Source of the DNA: Impatiens glandulifera
Taxonomy: Eukaryota; Streptophyta; Magnoliopsida; Ericales; Balsaminaceae
Direction: 5' to 3'
DNA length: 64,000 nt
Assembly: GCF_907164915.1 (NCBI RefSeq)
Contig: NC_061866.1
Coordinates: forward strand, 25,313,905-25,377,904
In this document: one piece after another, positions 1 through 11,490 of the stretch
How the letters are laid out: each line of letters opens with the position of its first letter
Numbering within the stretch: the first letter of the stretch is position 1
Notes under the pieces: generated by a model
What the model was told of the DNA's origin: nothing
Databases searched by the model: none
Seen by the model: only the letters and a program-made list of their open reading frames with translations
Program-made: the position numbers and the translations under genes

Positions 1-3000
1 CTTCACTTTAATGCTGACCTTCCATTTTTTTGCTCTGGAACCAGTATGCCTCTCCCATTCATTGAGTGTCTGTTTCTTTGTTCCACAAGAACCGCACTTG
101 CATTCCACTCTGTAGCAAATAATCCCTTAATACTAAAATCCAATGGATGAAGTTACGAAATTGGACAGAGAAACAGCTACATGTGTAAGGAATTACGATA
201 AGTCATTACAGAAATAAGCACGGGACCACGGGTTTGTAATAATTCAGATATAGAAGCCAACCATGATTACATCAAGATATGTTGACAGACAATTCAACCA
301 AATTCAGTAATGAACTAGATTTTGTTATAATATATTATTCTTCCAACAACTCTAAGATATAGGTACAATTCATTACCAAAGGATAGTGGATCTTAATATA
401 GCCTTATATCCATCCATCAACTAAATCCAGTCTCCAAATAGTTCATTTTCTAACTACTGTCTCTAAATCAGAGAAGTGAACAGGAGGAAACCTTGATGCT
501 TACACTTCAAGGAACTTTTTCCCTGATACTCATGTCACATGAAAGAACATAGAAGTTTGAGATAATAAACACTATGATTAGTATATTCTATTTGAACAGT
601 TAACCAAGTTCGCATATTTCTTTATTTAAGATAAAGCACGGAAGCAATCTTATCCTTACAAGCATCCCACAACACATTAAAAGTCATTAGTAATCATTTC
701 AAATAGTTGGAGCTTACAAATGAAGAGTTGGATAGTAAAGTCCTTCCATGTCCATGCAGACAACAGATACCTTGTCAGGCAGCACAGGCTGTGCCTTATC
801 TCTTGTAGATCTGCTTGTTGATAAAAACAAGTTACACAAACGTTATGAACCAAGTTCCAGAAAGAGTGATTAATGGACTTTACATCAATAATAGTGCTAG
901 TGTACCTTAACTTGGACTCCTGTTTTTGCGCTATAGGTTGTGATGTAGTGCATCTTAACTTAGACTCCTGTTTTTGCATTATTTGTTGTTGTGATGTAGT
1001 ATGTCCTTTTCCTTTACATTCAGGACAATGATATTCAATGTTCTCCAGATCCTTCCACACAAAAAACAGATAATAAGCACACAGACTGTTGGCTAAGTGA
1101 CAGGTATAGGTATTCTAAACGAACTCATTTAACATATTGGCCATATTTCGAAATACCTATTGTTTTTAAGTATCTGGATACATTTCCAAATACAGAAATG
1201 TTTGAAAACTAAATTTAGTGAAAGATTGATTCAAAATTTCATTTTTGTTTTTGTGTGTGGAAACAGATTCAAAAAGTGAATGCAAATGGGGATTATATTA
1301 AAGCAAACCTTGAAAAGTTCAGAGGAGAGTTTTGCACACTCAGCATGCACCCAAATTTTGCAACCATCACAGCATATCTATATAAAAAATAACTAGTCAG
1401 CGTTACATACAGTATTATGTTGAACATGACAAAAGCAATTGAGACTCTATTGTTGCTGGCCTTACCCAGTCTCCACCATCTGAATGATGCCAAACTTTCT
1501 TGCACACTCCACAATATTGTTTTGATTTCCGTAGCTGCAACCACCAATTGACATGCATTATTCAAAAAAGAGTTGACTTGTTTTCGTACAATCAAAAGAA
1601 AAATTTAAATAATATATCACCTTAGTGCAAAGTTCACATAGATACTGGGCTTTACCATCTGGACCGTCCCTCTTCTTTGTAGTCTTACATGGAATAATCA
1701 AACCACAACTGTAACAAGATGGTGGTTCTTTGCTATTTACATCCTAAGAGCACCAAAGAAGAACCAAGTCAAAAACATTATTACTGCAGTTTCCAAAATG
1801 TTTACATACCAACTCAAATGCATTTTGAACTTCATAATGCATTCTTTTTTTAAAGATGCAGCATTCTACTAATGTAGTTTGGCAACATTAACAACCTACC
1901 AGGTAAAAAACACATAAGAGCATGTTAATCAACTTTTAATAAGTACAAAGTCCATTTATAACACAAATTTATGTTTATTAGGAGGTGTATATCAGCAAAA
2001 AGACTCAAAATTGGCCACAGAAGGACATTCAGAGGCAAGCAGGTAGGGAAAGAGAGGATCAATGGCTTCTTTCTCCACACACTCGCTTCGATGAAAAAGA
2101 ATTGAGGGATTTGCACATGATGAGACTACCTTGATTTGTTTGGAATCTGACACCTATATTTTGTTTTTGTCCTTGTCAATTATATTCATTTTCCTGTAAA
2201 TTGATCACACCTAGCATTCATAACTGTCTTTAAGTCCTTCAGTTACAAAGTTGACAACAAGTAAGATATAGAGGATATAGTATGTAACTACCACCCCTGA
2301 CCAAATAAGAGTTGGCAATTATAGTGTTCCAAATAAAGTGGAATTTGATTTTCTCAAATATTCTAAACAGCAGATTAAAAGGTGAGCTACCTCTTGAACC
2401 TCGTTATGATTTGGCAAAGAACAAGCATCCTGGTCATTCTCCAGACATGTTCCAGAAATACCATTTTCAGCTAAAAAAGCTTCCTCTATTGCTATCCGAA
2501 AGTCGCTAATTTTACTGCCGTACAACTGAGTCTGTCCCTGAAATCTGAAGCAAAATGGCAATGAAAGTTCAGTAGCTATAATAATTAATAAAGGACACCA
2601 ACTTTTCATAAAGTAAAACATGCAGACCTGTCAGAAAATTCAGAGAAGGGGAACATCATTCCGTCTTTCACCCAGGCATAGTCCTGTAGAAAACAATTAA
2701 GTCGTGAAGAAAGAGAAAACGTTATCAAATTAACGCCAGGAATATTATATTTGAAAAACAAAACATTACCCTTTGCTTTTTGTTCTTCGAATACCCATAA
2801 TACATCACACATACAGTATTAGGAATGCAAGCCCTTCGGACTACATCAGGAGCTTCCGATATCGGATCTATTATAATGGCCGGCCAAGCTGGATATTTTT
2901 TCCCAGACTTTGCCCAGACGATATCGCCTAAAAGGAAGTCTGTTAAACCATAGTAGTCCTTCCTAGCCTTCCCGTTTGCCAATTTCTTATCTGTTGGTGG

Positions 3001-3609
3001 ACACGCACCGCTTTCTAGCAATGGCGAGCTACTGCTATCACAAGCCGATGGTACAGTACTATGTGAACAATAAGCTGTTGGATTATGAACAACCAAACCA
3101 CTAGAACTAACACATGTCTCATCAACCTTGGTATTGAGTGCATTCATAGACTTCTTTTTCAAAAGCGATGACCGAGAAGAATAAGTAATTATTGGTTTAG
3201 AATTGATCTTTCCTGACATTACTTTTTCTCCACCATCTGAACTAGAAGAAACGCGTTCGTCAACAGGCAGTGATCTACTCTTTTTCCACGAATCCATGAT
3301 TGAGTCGGCGAATCGCAAAGGAACTGCGTGGCGACGAGCTGGAAAAGATTTCAACTGAGGAGAGCTGCATTCATCTTCAAGCTTGACTTTCTCCAATCCA
3401 ATCGGAGCGGCATAACAGGAAGCTCCAGCGCGACATGAATTCACAACCTTATCGTCAGCTATCTGATCACAAAACCCGTTAGCATTCGACTTCTGCTTCT
3501 TCGGATTGACGGAATTAGCATCTTCCTCATGATCTAAGAAACCAATTTCGTCGGCCTTGCATCGTTTGAGGTTATGCGCCTCAAATTTCTTCGTCCTGCT
3601 GAATAACAT
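1..3609 (-). CDS. ATX3/4/5: ATX3/4/5-type histone H3-lysine-4 methyltransferase, 5' half (PWWP, PHD; SET domain lies outside the window)
   Basis: Nine coding exons can be read with GT/AG borders and compatible phases: 2770-3609, 2628-2683, 2391-2544, 2130-2153 (tentative, 8 codons), 1621-1743, 1466-1534, 1309-1377, 906-1051 and 1-109, together 530 codons. Residues about 218-310 form a PWWP domain (core YPAWPA, then DYAWVKDGMMFPF after the first splice), a chromatin-reading module. Exons 5-8 encode paired zinc modules ending in a PHD finger (CYSCG, CELC, CGVCKKVWHHSDGGDW, CCDGCKIWVHAEC, YHCPEC). Exon 9 gives CKCGSCG and EWERHTGSRAKKW, typical of the ATX3/4/5 clade before the extended PHD and SET. 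The product should be a nuclear H3K4 methyltransferase of the trithorax family. The start at 3609 is the first Met of a long open exon and is followed by a basic LKRCK segment, as in relatives. The gene runs off the left edge, so its catalytic part is not seen. Which of ATX3, 4 or 5 it is cannot be settled here. Confidence 0.93.
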
Positions 3610-4135
3610 CTCCTCCTACAACACCAACCCAAGCATTTACCCCGAACAAAATCGCCGTACGCAAAGCCAAATTCAACGTCAAACTCACTTCATACAAAAT
3701 TGAAACCAAACGATGGAATCAGCGCGGAATGATCAACGAATCAATCAATCAATCAATCAATCCTCAGAACAATGAGCCTGAACTACGTTAATCTAATCCA
3801 AATAACGGCCGCATTCAACACCAAAACCCTAAATCGGAGATGAAACAGTAAAACAGAACAAAATCAACACGAAAGGAAAAGAATCAATCGAGTTCCGTAA
3901 AACCGAAACGACCAGAATCTATCAAAAACCTCCTCGGATAAGGAATCGAGATCAAACAAGAGTTATGCGCGTACGAAAGAGATTAGAAATTAGAGAGACA
4001 GGGAGAAGAAGAGTAAGAATCAATGAATCAAAACCTTCTCAGCAGCGGGGGGCTTAGTTTCGTGAGTCGAAAGGCCTCAAGAGAGAAAGAGAGAGAGAAG
4101 AAACAATATAAATAGCAGGAAAGGGAAGACACACG
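3610..4135 (-). promoter_or_regulatory. 5' UTR, probable 5'-UTR intron and core promoter of the ATX-type gene
   Basis: Read on the minus strand, a TATA-like TATTTATA at about 4106-4113 precedes a CT-rich stretch (GA repeats on plus, 4080-4103), a common plant transcription-start context. A good acceptor (TTGTAG) ends at 3616, six bases before the ATG, so the leader probably contains an intron reaching up to about 4030. An (AATC)n run lies at 3741-3762 and (ATAA)n at 4149-4168. No cDNA is available here, so start site and intron are inferred. Confidence 0.45.
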
Positions 4136-4168
4136 GAGAGAGATGAAATAATAAATAAATAAATAAAA

Positions 4169-5903
4169 CAAAACTTGTTTCTTTACTTTTATTTGTTTTT
4201 AAGATTAAATTTTAATATTTTATTTTATGGAATTCCCTTCTCAAGGCTCCAACGTTGTTGTGCCCAAAATTTGAAACCCAGAAACATGAAATTTTGGGAG
4301 GGAGTCTTGGATGCCAAGCAACAACACCCACTTCTGTTCTTGTTGTCTATTCTGGTTATGGCGCCAACCCAATTTTATTGTGTTTATTTAATTTTATATT
4401 TTCTTTTGTACATATTTTATTATTTAAAATTAAAATCGGAAGTTAAAAGAAGATTAACGGTCAACTACTTTTTAAATTATTAAAAAATTTACTGTTTTAA
4501 ATTTACCGTAAATTTATTAATTTATAAATAATTTTAATTTTATTATTTTAAACGATTTTACATAAAAATAAAAATTTGTATTTATAATTAAAAAACTATA
4601 TTTAAATAAAAAATTTATATAATTTATTATGTAAAATTTAGTTTTAGTGTTATTTGTTAATTAATTTAATGAATTTACAATTCCTAATTATTTTAACTAT
4701 ATTAAATTGATCACTCAAAACTGAATTTAATTAAATTACTTTTTAAATTATTTAAATTGTTACTGTTTTAAATTTATTGTAAATTTTTGCTTCTTTATAA
4801 ATAATATTTATTTTATACAATTTTACATAAAAATAAAAATTTGTATTTATAATTAAAAAAATATATTTAAATTAAATTTTTATATAATTTATTATGTAAA
4901 ATTTAGTTTTAGTGTTATTTGTTAATTAATTTAATGAATTTACAATTCCTAATTATTTTAACTATATTAAATTGATCACTCAAAACTGAATTTAATTAAA
5001 TTACTTTTTAAATTATTTAAATTGTTACTGTTTTAAATTTATCGTAAAATTTTGCTTGTTTATAAATAATATTTATTTTATACAATTTTACATAAAAATA
5101 AAATATATATTTACAAATTAAAAAATGTATTTTTATTTAAATAATTAAATTTATGTAAAATTTATTTTTAGTGTTATTTGTTTATTATTATTATTATTAT
5201 TATTATTATTTATTTTTAATTATATATATATATATAATACTAATATATAATTAACACTATTTTAAAATAAAACGATTAGAATTAAATTTTGAATTTTATG
5301 GATTTACAATTCCCAGCTATTTTAACTATTAAACTAAGTCACTCAAAACTAAATTTAATATTTTTTATTTTGACTTAAATATTTTGTTACTACAGTTTAT
5401 TTGATATACAATTCTTTTAATTAAATTGAATTATCTGAAAAAATAATAATAATCTTATTTATTATAAATTAAATTATTTGATTTAAATGATAAAATATCT
5501 TATTAATTAATATTTTAAAATTTGAATTTAGTGATGTTAAATTATTAGAATTATTGAAGGTAAACCAAATCAATAACAATAAACTAAATCTTTTTATTAA
5601 ATTTTATTTTATTTTTAAGTAATTCGATCATAAAATAGAGTTTTGGCTCTCTACAAATAATATATTAATGTTAAAAACTATTTGTCCTCCAATTACTAGC
5701 TATAAAATTATTGTTTTTTCTTATTTTTATTTTTTATTTCAGGTAATGTTTTATCATTAAGCTTAAATCGATTTTTTATATATATTTTTAATATAACTTT
5801 TCAAAAAATAAATTAAAATAAGTCTTTAAATTAATTTTAATTTTGATATTTAGTTTTTAAAATTAATTTTATTATATTTTATTTCCCATTTATTATATTA
5901 TTT
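4169..5903. repeat. AT-rich spacer with a three-unit tandem repeat of about 270 bp
   Basis: The same block starts at 4490, 4761 and 5026 (landmark TTACTGTTTTAAATTTA), giving periods of 271 and 265 bp. The first two units are nearly identical; the third diverges after about 100 bp and holds (TTA)n at 5184-5210 and (TA)n at 5220-5237. Related sequence recurs at 15312-15800, on the far side of the LINE. The short open frames here are AT-rich chance frames; I see no gene. Confidence 0.7.
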
Positions 5904-5919
5904 AAAATTAAAATTTGAA
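5904..5919 (+). repeat. Left target-site duplication of the LINE
   Basis: The 16-mer AAAATTAAAATTTGAA is repeated directly at 15296-15311 behind the element's A-rich tail. This is what target-primed reverse transcription leaves. Some of the leading A residues on the right could belong to the tail, so the true duplication is 12-16 bp. Confidence 0.8.
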
Positions 5920-6711
5920 AAAAAAAGAGTAGAAAACGCACCTAGAGAGAAAAATTTTCTCAAGAGATTTTTTTTCTCACATCGGGCACGACCGGCACAT
6001 CAATGCCGCCGGAGCTTCTGACGTCGGAATGATCTCGAACTTCTCCAGTAGGTGCGTCTCTTTTCCCCCTACAATCTGAGCGAAGGAATTTCAATTTGAA
6101 CGGAGGAATAGGGAGAAATCACGATTATAGTTTCTGAATCGGATACTTAGGTCGTTTTCGGCACAATCGGCACGATCGGCAGGAACAACAAAAACGACAC
6201 GGATTCTCGCTGCGACCATGCTTCTACATCGGAAGTCGGACGCCATCCTCCAGCACCTTCGATCGCTTGTCGTGCGCCCTCTAGAACGTGTTCTGTTGTG
6301 CAAGGAACGGTCGCGGTCATCTTCTCTTACCGTTGACCGGAGCATTTCGTCAAACCCCCTTCTACAGAGACTTGACGTCGAATCGGCGTCGGTCGCCCTC
6401 CTCTTCTCACTTTTCGTTTACAGGTTAGTTCGGACCTCGGTCGGGACATCAAACCACACCACAAGGCACGGGTAGGTCTCCATTGAACTTCTTTCTTGCC
6501 GTTTGAATCAAGTGTTCGGTCTGGAGGAAGCTTTCGTAGCTACAGACCATTCCAAAATTACTTAAACCCTTTCTTGTTTGAGAAATTATCTTCAAGCCCC
6601 TATTCCGGTGCGATTGGTTTCCAATCGTGCTGTTTGCGCCCACCCTTTGCTGCAGAATTCCAACCTTTGTGGCTCCTTTGAAGATTAGGCAATTTGCGCT
6701 TGATCTTTCCA
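5920..6711 (+). promoter_or_regulatory. LINE 5' untranslated region / internal promoter region
   Basis: This stretch is clearly more GC-rich than its surroundings and has no conserved coding frame. Plant L1 elements start transcription from an internal promoter in this position; no specific promoter motif was identified. It ends at the ATG at 6712, chosen as the probable ORF1 start because a basic Ser/Thr/Arg-rich frame follows. Confidence 0.5.
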
Positions 6712-9700
6712 ATGACTAGTACGCGCCCGTCCAATGTAGTTACTCGGGCAAGGGGCATCCTTCAAGTCCGTCCTGATGATCCTAAGAAGGTGCTAAAGGG
6801 GCCGTCGACAAGCAGCAAGGCTAGGTCTAATAGACGAACTCGCTGGTCTCTTAACAATCTCAGAAAGCAGAAGCCATAAATCATGGATGAAGTCCTAAAC
6901 AATGGAGAAGATGCGCCTATTGATTTTATGCCAAATACATCATCGGGTATGAGTTCTTTTTCACATGCTGATGAATTATATGAGAATAGTTCTATTGGGG
7001 ATTCATACTGTAACGACATGCATGTTCATAATAGAAATGATAGGATTGAATTGATATGAAAAGATAGTACTGCATATAGAAATAATAGGACTTTAATTCC
7101 AGAAAATTTTGTTGTTACTGGACTTGTTGCACATAATGGACCGTTAGGGTCGCTGATTGGTACCCTAGACCTGACCGGTCATTCTGTTGGGAAATTGGAT
7201 TGAAATCTTGTCTTGCTGAAATTGATGACAATCGGGTCGCTTGTGCTGAAAATTCGGTCCCAATACTGGAGATAATCTGTCAAAAAGGCTCTAAGGTAAT
7301 GCAGAAAAATGACATAAATTGTATAGGTTTATTGGGTCCTATTGAAAGCTTAAAATCGAGGTCTGTTTCTGAATCGGGTGAAAACATTATGCTGAGATTT
7401 ATGTCTGTTTTGAATGATCCTACTGAAGTTGGTACTGGGGTTCCTATTGAGGTAAGTATGATAGGGATGAATAAGACTGCTGGTCGAGAATTAATAGGTT
7501 TAAAGAATATTACAAGGTCGAGGTCAGTTTCAGAAGTAGGAAAACATGACAGTTTGGGTAATTCAGGTGTAGAGAAAGATCAAAAAACAAATTTTACCGG
7601 TCCTACTAGAGAGGATGCTGAACTGGGCAAAATAGGTCATTTTGAAATTGCCTCTACAGGGTTGGAGATATATGCTGCTCAAAGTCCATTAGGTCCAAAG
7701 AAGGATATAATTTCAGAGTCTTGTTCTACAATGGGAAATCTTGCAATTCTAAAAGTCTCGAGTTCCATTAATGATCAAAATGCTAATGATCATTAATGTA
7801 CTAGGCTTGAAAAAGGTTGGACAGAAGACACTAAATGCGCCCAGGATTCTGAAACTGAGACTAAAATTGCATGATCTTCTAAACAGCCTACACATCTAAC
7901 TGAAACTGTTAAAGGACATAGTCTAACAGAATCTGGAAACACTGAAGAAATTGGATCAGAGTTGGAGATATTCATGGAAATAAATTCAGATAAATTAGAA
8001 AAGCCTAATAATACAGATCTAAAGGATGATGAACTGAACTTGATTGATATAGCCAATGGTGAAAGCTTGGCTGAAAATTATATTGATTCGTTGATTGATG
8101 GCATCATGAATGACAATCTGTTTGAAAATCTGGGTCTGGGTATGGATCTCATGGAGCTACAAATAAGTTGAGTCAGAATATAAGTTAGGGTATAAGAGAT
8201 GAAGAATGTATGAAACTGGAAGAATTAGCCAACGAATTTCGCTTGGCCGGGTCTGATGAGGGGTTAACCAATGATTTTCACTTGGCCGAGTCTAATATGG
8301 GGTTAGCCAACGGTTTTCGCTTGGCTGAGTCTGAAAAAGATAATTTGGTTGCTAAAAAGTTGGGTCTAACAAGGGTGGATAACATGAATATTCAATTCAT
8401 TGATCCTGAACACGCCGGTCCTGGACACACTAAAACTACTCATGACATTGGTCTTATCTCTTCAAATGCCGGTCCTAGCTCTTCTAATGCCGGTCATATC
8501 TCTTTAAATGTCGGTCCTGACATCACATATCCACCTTCTACCGGTCCTAATCGCCAAGATAATAAATCTACTATCAAACCTCTGAGCCACCAGTCGAATC
8601 AAAAGAACCAAAGCATAGATGTTGATTTGGAATCAGACGATAGCACTGACTATGATGAAACAATAATATGCGACCTCGAATATCATAAGCCATGAAGAAG
8701 ATGTCGGCAACAAAGATCAAACCAAAAGCAAAGAGGAATAATTCTTCCAAAACAAGTGCTGAAATTGAAAAGATCGATCAAGAAACAGGATCGAATAATT
8801 CTAAAACAGCTAAGAAGGGTAAGAATGGATCGAAAATCAAAAAAATGAAAAAAATGAAGGCAAATAACTCAAGTTCTAAGAAGAATACTGAAGTAAATCC
8901 CAAGGAAACCGTGACACCTGAGGCTAACCTGAGTTATTGAACCTGGGTGCGTTTTCTCCACTCGTTAATCTGGATCCTGAAATGCCAATTGACATCATTC
9001 AAAAGAGGAAAGCTGATACACAAGAGAAGAGCACTGAAGGGGATATTCTAAAGAAGATCAGAACAATTGAAGGCAACAGTTTTGTGGGAAATACAAGGGT
9101 TAGATGGGCCAAAAAGAACAAACAAGTCAGGAAAGATAGCATACCTGAAACAGTCATCTCCTCAGCTCCTCCTACTGCTGCAATTCCTGGAAAAGAAAAT
9201 ACTCAGGCTGATAACAAGGATCCTACTGCTGGTCCAACATGGTCAATGAGGAAAAACGAAATAATAAATTTGGCAGGACTGAGAAACCAGATGAAGAAGC
9301 TATTTTTTCAAATTAATAAACAAGATATTACGATGCTCCAGGAAAGAAATGATCAGTTCAACAGTCACTATCTAAAGAATTGGAATCTCTTCAACAAAGA
9401 CCAATATGATGAAGTGATCAAGTGGACGGTTGACGCCATGAAGGAAATTTCGAAATGTAATAAAACAAAGGTGTACACAATCATGAGCAACCCAAACAAA
9501 ACCTGGCAAGAAGGAAAGGTGTGGAATGGAAATTCCATGAGCGATTCAGAAAAGGGAAATTTTCAGATAGACACCTTATTCTTAAAGGTAATTACACTTG
9601 ATCATCCGCACCAGTTTGAGCTCCCACCAAAAATTGAAGAAAAATGCGTAAATGCATGGGAGTTTGTCATAGTTGGTCATTTTATGGGCAACATGAAGGC

Positions 9701-11490
9701 ACCATTTACTGAGGTTAAAAGAACGTTGATGGGTTAGTGGGAATCCTCTGGTCTAGAGAGGATCACAATCAATGATCACGGATTCTACTTTCTATCCTTC
9801 AGGAATGGAAGCAAAATAAAGTTGATCATAGAGAGCGAGTATACTTTTATTAGGGGAAAAAGATTCAAGTTGTACAAGTGGAGCGAGGAACTTAATACTA
9901 ATCATAGACCGCCTGAACTTGAACAAATCTGGGTGAATCTCAAGAATGTTCCACCACATCTATGCAACCCAATGGACCTGACCTATATTTCAAGCATTAT
10001 AGGAAAACCACTTATGTTTGACCCAGCAATGGAAGGCTACGAGCGTGCATCTGTGGCCAGAGTTAGTATCGAAATCCATCCAAGTAGCTCTCTTCCAATC
10101 AAGCTTGAACTTAAAGATATACTAGGAAATTTATTTGACATTGGAGTACAATACGAATGGAAACCAAATCGATGTATATGGTGTAACACTTTCACACACA
10201 CTACAAATAAATGTCTAGTCAATAATAATCTAAAATCGAAGGCCAATAACAACACTCAAGTAAGCGATATCAATGACACTAACTAGACCCAAGTTGAGAG
10301 AAATGTGTACAGGTCTGAACTTAACAGCAATGAACGCACTGAGGATGATAAGATGGGCAACCAAAAGCAAGAATAGATAAAGGTAACGAAGAAGATAGGA
10401 AAAATAATGAAGTGGGTAAGGGTACAAGCTGACCCTACTAACGTTGATCATATTGGTCATGTTCAGGGCACCGGTCCTAGGGATTCTGTTTTCTCAAGAA
10501 TATGTCCTATTCAAAACGTCGGTCCTGGTCAGGGTATCGGTCTGATAAAGCTGGACATAGACACACCGGTCTTAGAGCTTCTCATAAAGCTATTGTTCCT
10601 AGCCACATTGACCATATTAAGCTTAGTCCTGGACTTGCTGATCATGAAACTACTCAAGCTACCGGACTTGCTATTACCGGTCCTGATGAAAAATGTGCAA
10701 CCATTGCTGATCCCGGCTATATTGGTCCTGATACTAGCACAAGTCCTATTATTGGGGATGATACTATTGTTGGTCCTAACTCGACCGACCCCAATACTGA
10801 TCAAAGACTTGGTCTTGATGTAACTACATGTCCTAGTTCCAAAGTTTCTGGAATTCAAAGATCTATGGGACGAGGATTACTTGGCCCATATGAAATAAGC
10901 AAAATTGGGTTTGAAGGCACTCCAATAGGTCGTGAGTCCACTCTTCACAGTTTTAGGAATGCAAGCAGGAACCGAAAAAACAATGTCATCAAAATTTGAA
11001 ATGACCTGATCCTTGGGCTTAGAGCCACCTTTCGAGATGATGAACAGGAGAATCTTGGAACAAGTAATAAAGAAGCTCTTGAGAATGGACAGTGAAATCT
11101 TGGGTTTTGTGAAATCAAAAGATCAAGTGCAGAAGAAGACAATTTGGTCTTGAATAAGGCATTGAGCCTTAGTTCTGAAGTAGGGCGAATTAAAATCGAT
11201 AACAGACATAAATCCAGTAGTGAAGAGGTTCAAAGTCAGAAAAGACCTACTAAAGCAGAACAAGATGAAAATCGAAGACAAAGCAGAAAGATCCTGGATC
11301 CAAAAGCTACTAACTCTATCACGGGAGAAGATGAGATCTACATGAGACAACCCTCACTAAATGACAATAGTATTCCATGTAATCAAACTGTAGCCATTGA
11401 GGATAGCGATGCAAGTGATGCTTATGATTTCTCTGATGAAGAGGTCCAGAACAATCTGGAAAGTCAGGAACCCAACACTTATATTCATTC
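6712..11490 (+). pseudogene. LINE ORF1: nucleic-acid-binding protein with DUF4283 and CCHC zinc knuckle, broken
   Basis: The reading frame changes several times and holds stops. Its conserved part lies at about 9550-10230: a DUF4283-type domain (around NAWEFVIVGHFMG, then LEQIWVNLKNVPPHLC) followed by a CX2CX4HX4C knuckle (CIWCNTFTHTTNKC, 10172-10213). The segments before (7200-8690) and after (10400-10830) are low-complexity, with many Gly-Pro dipeptides encoded by recurring CCGGTCCT-like DNA. A Lys-rich stretch lies at 8692-8900. In plant L1 elements this protein coats element RNA. The ORF is much longer than the usual 400-600 residues. It ends just before the ORF2 ATG at 11491. Function is inferred from family only; this copy is not translatable as one protein. 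Confidence 0.75.

Noticed and set aside
4175..4483. Plus-strand 102-codon hydrophobic frame near the ATX promoter
   Set aside because: AT-rich sequence giving Leu/Phe/Tyr by composition; it falls in a dispersed repeat.
6091..7019. Several overlapping 60-87-codon frames on both strands in the LINE leader
   Set aside because: GC-richer untranslated sequence; none shows a domain except the probable ORF1 start at 6712.
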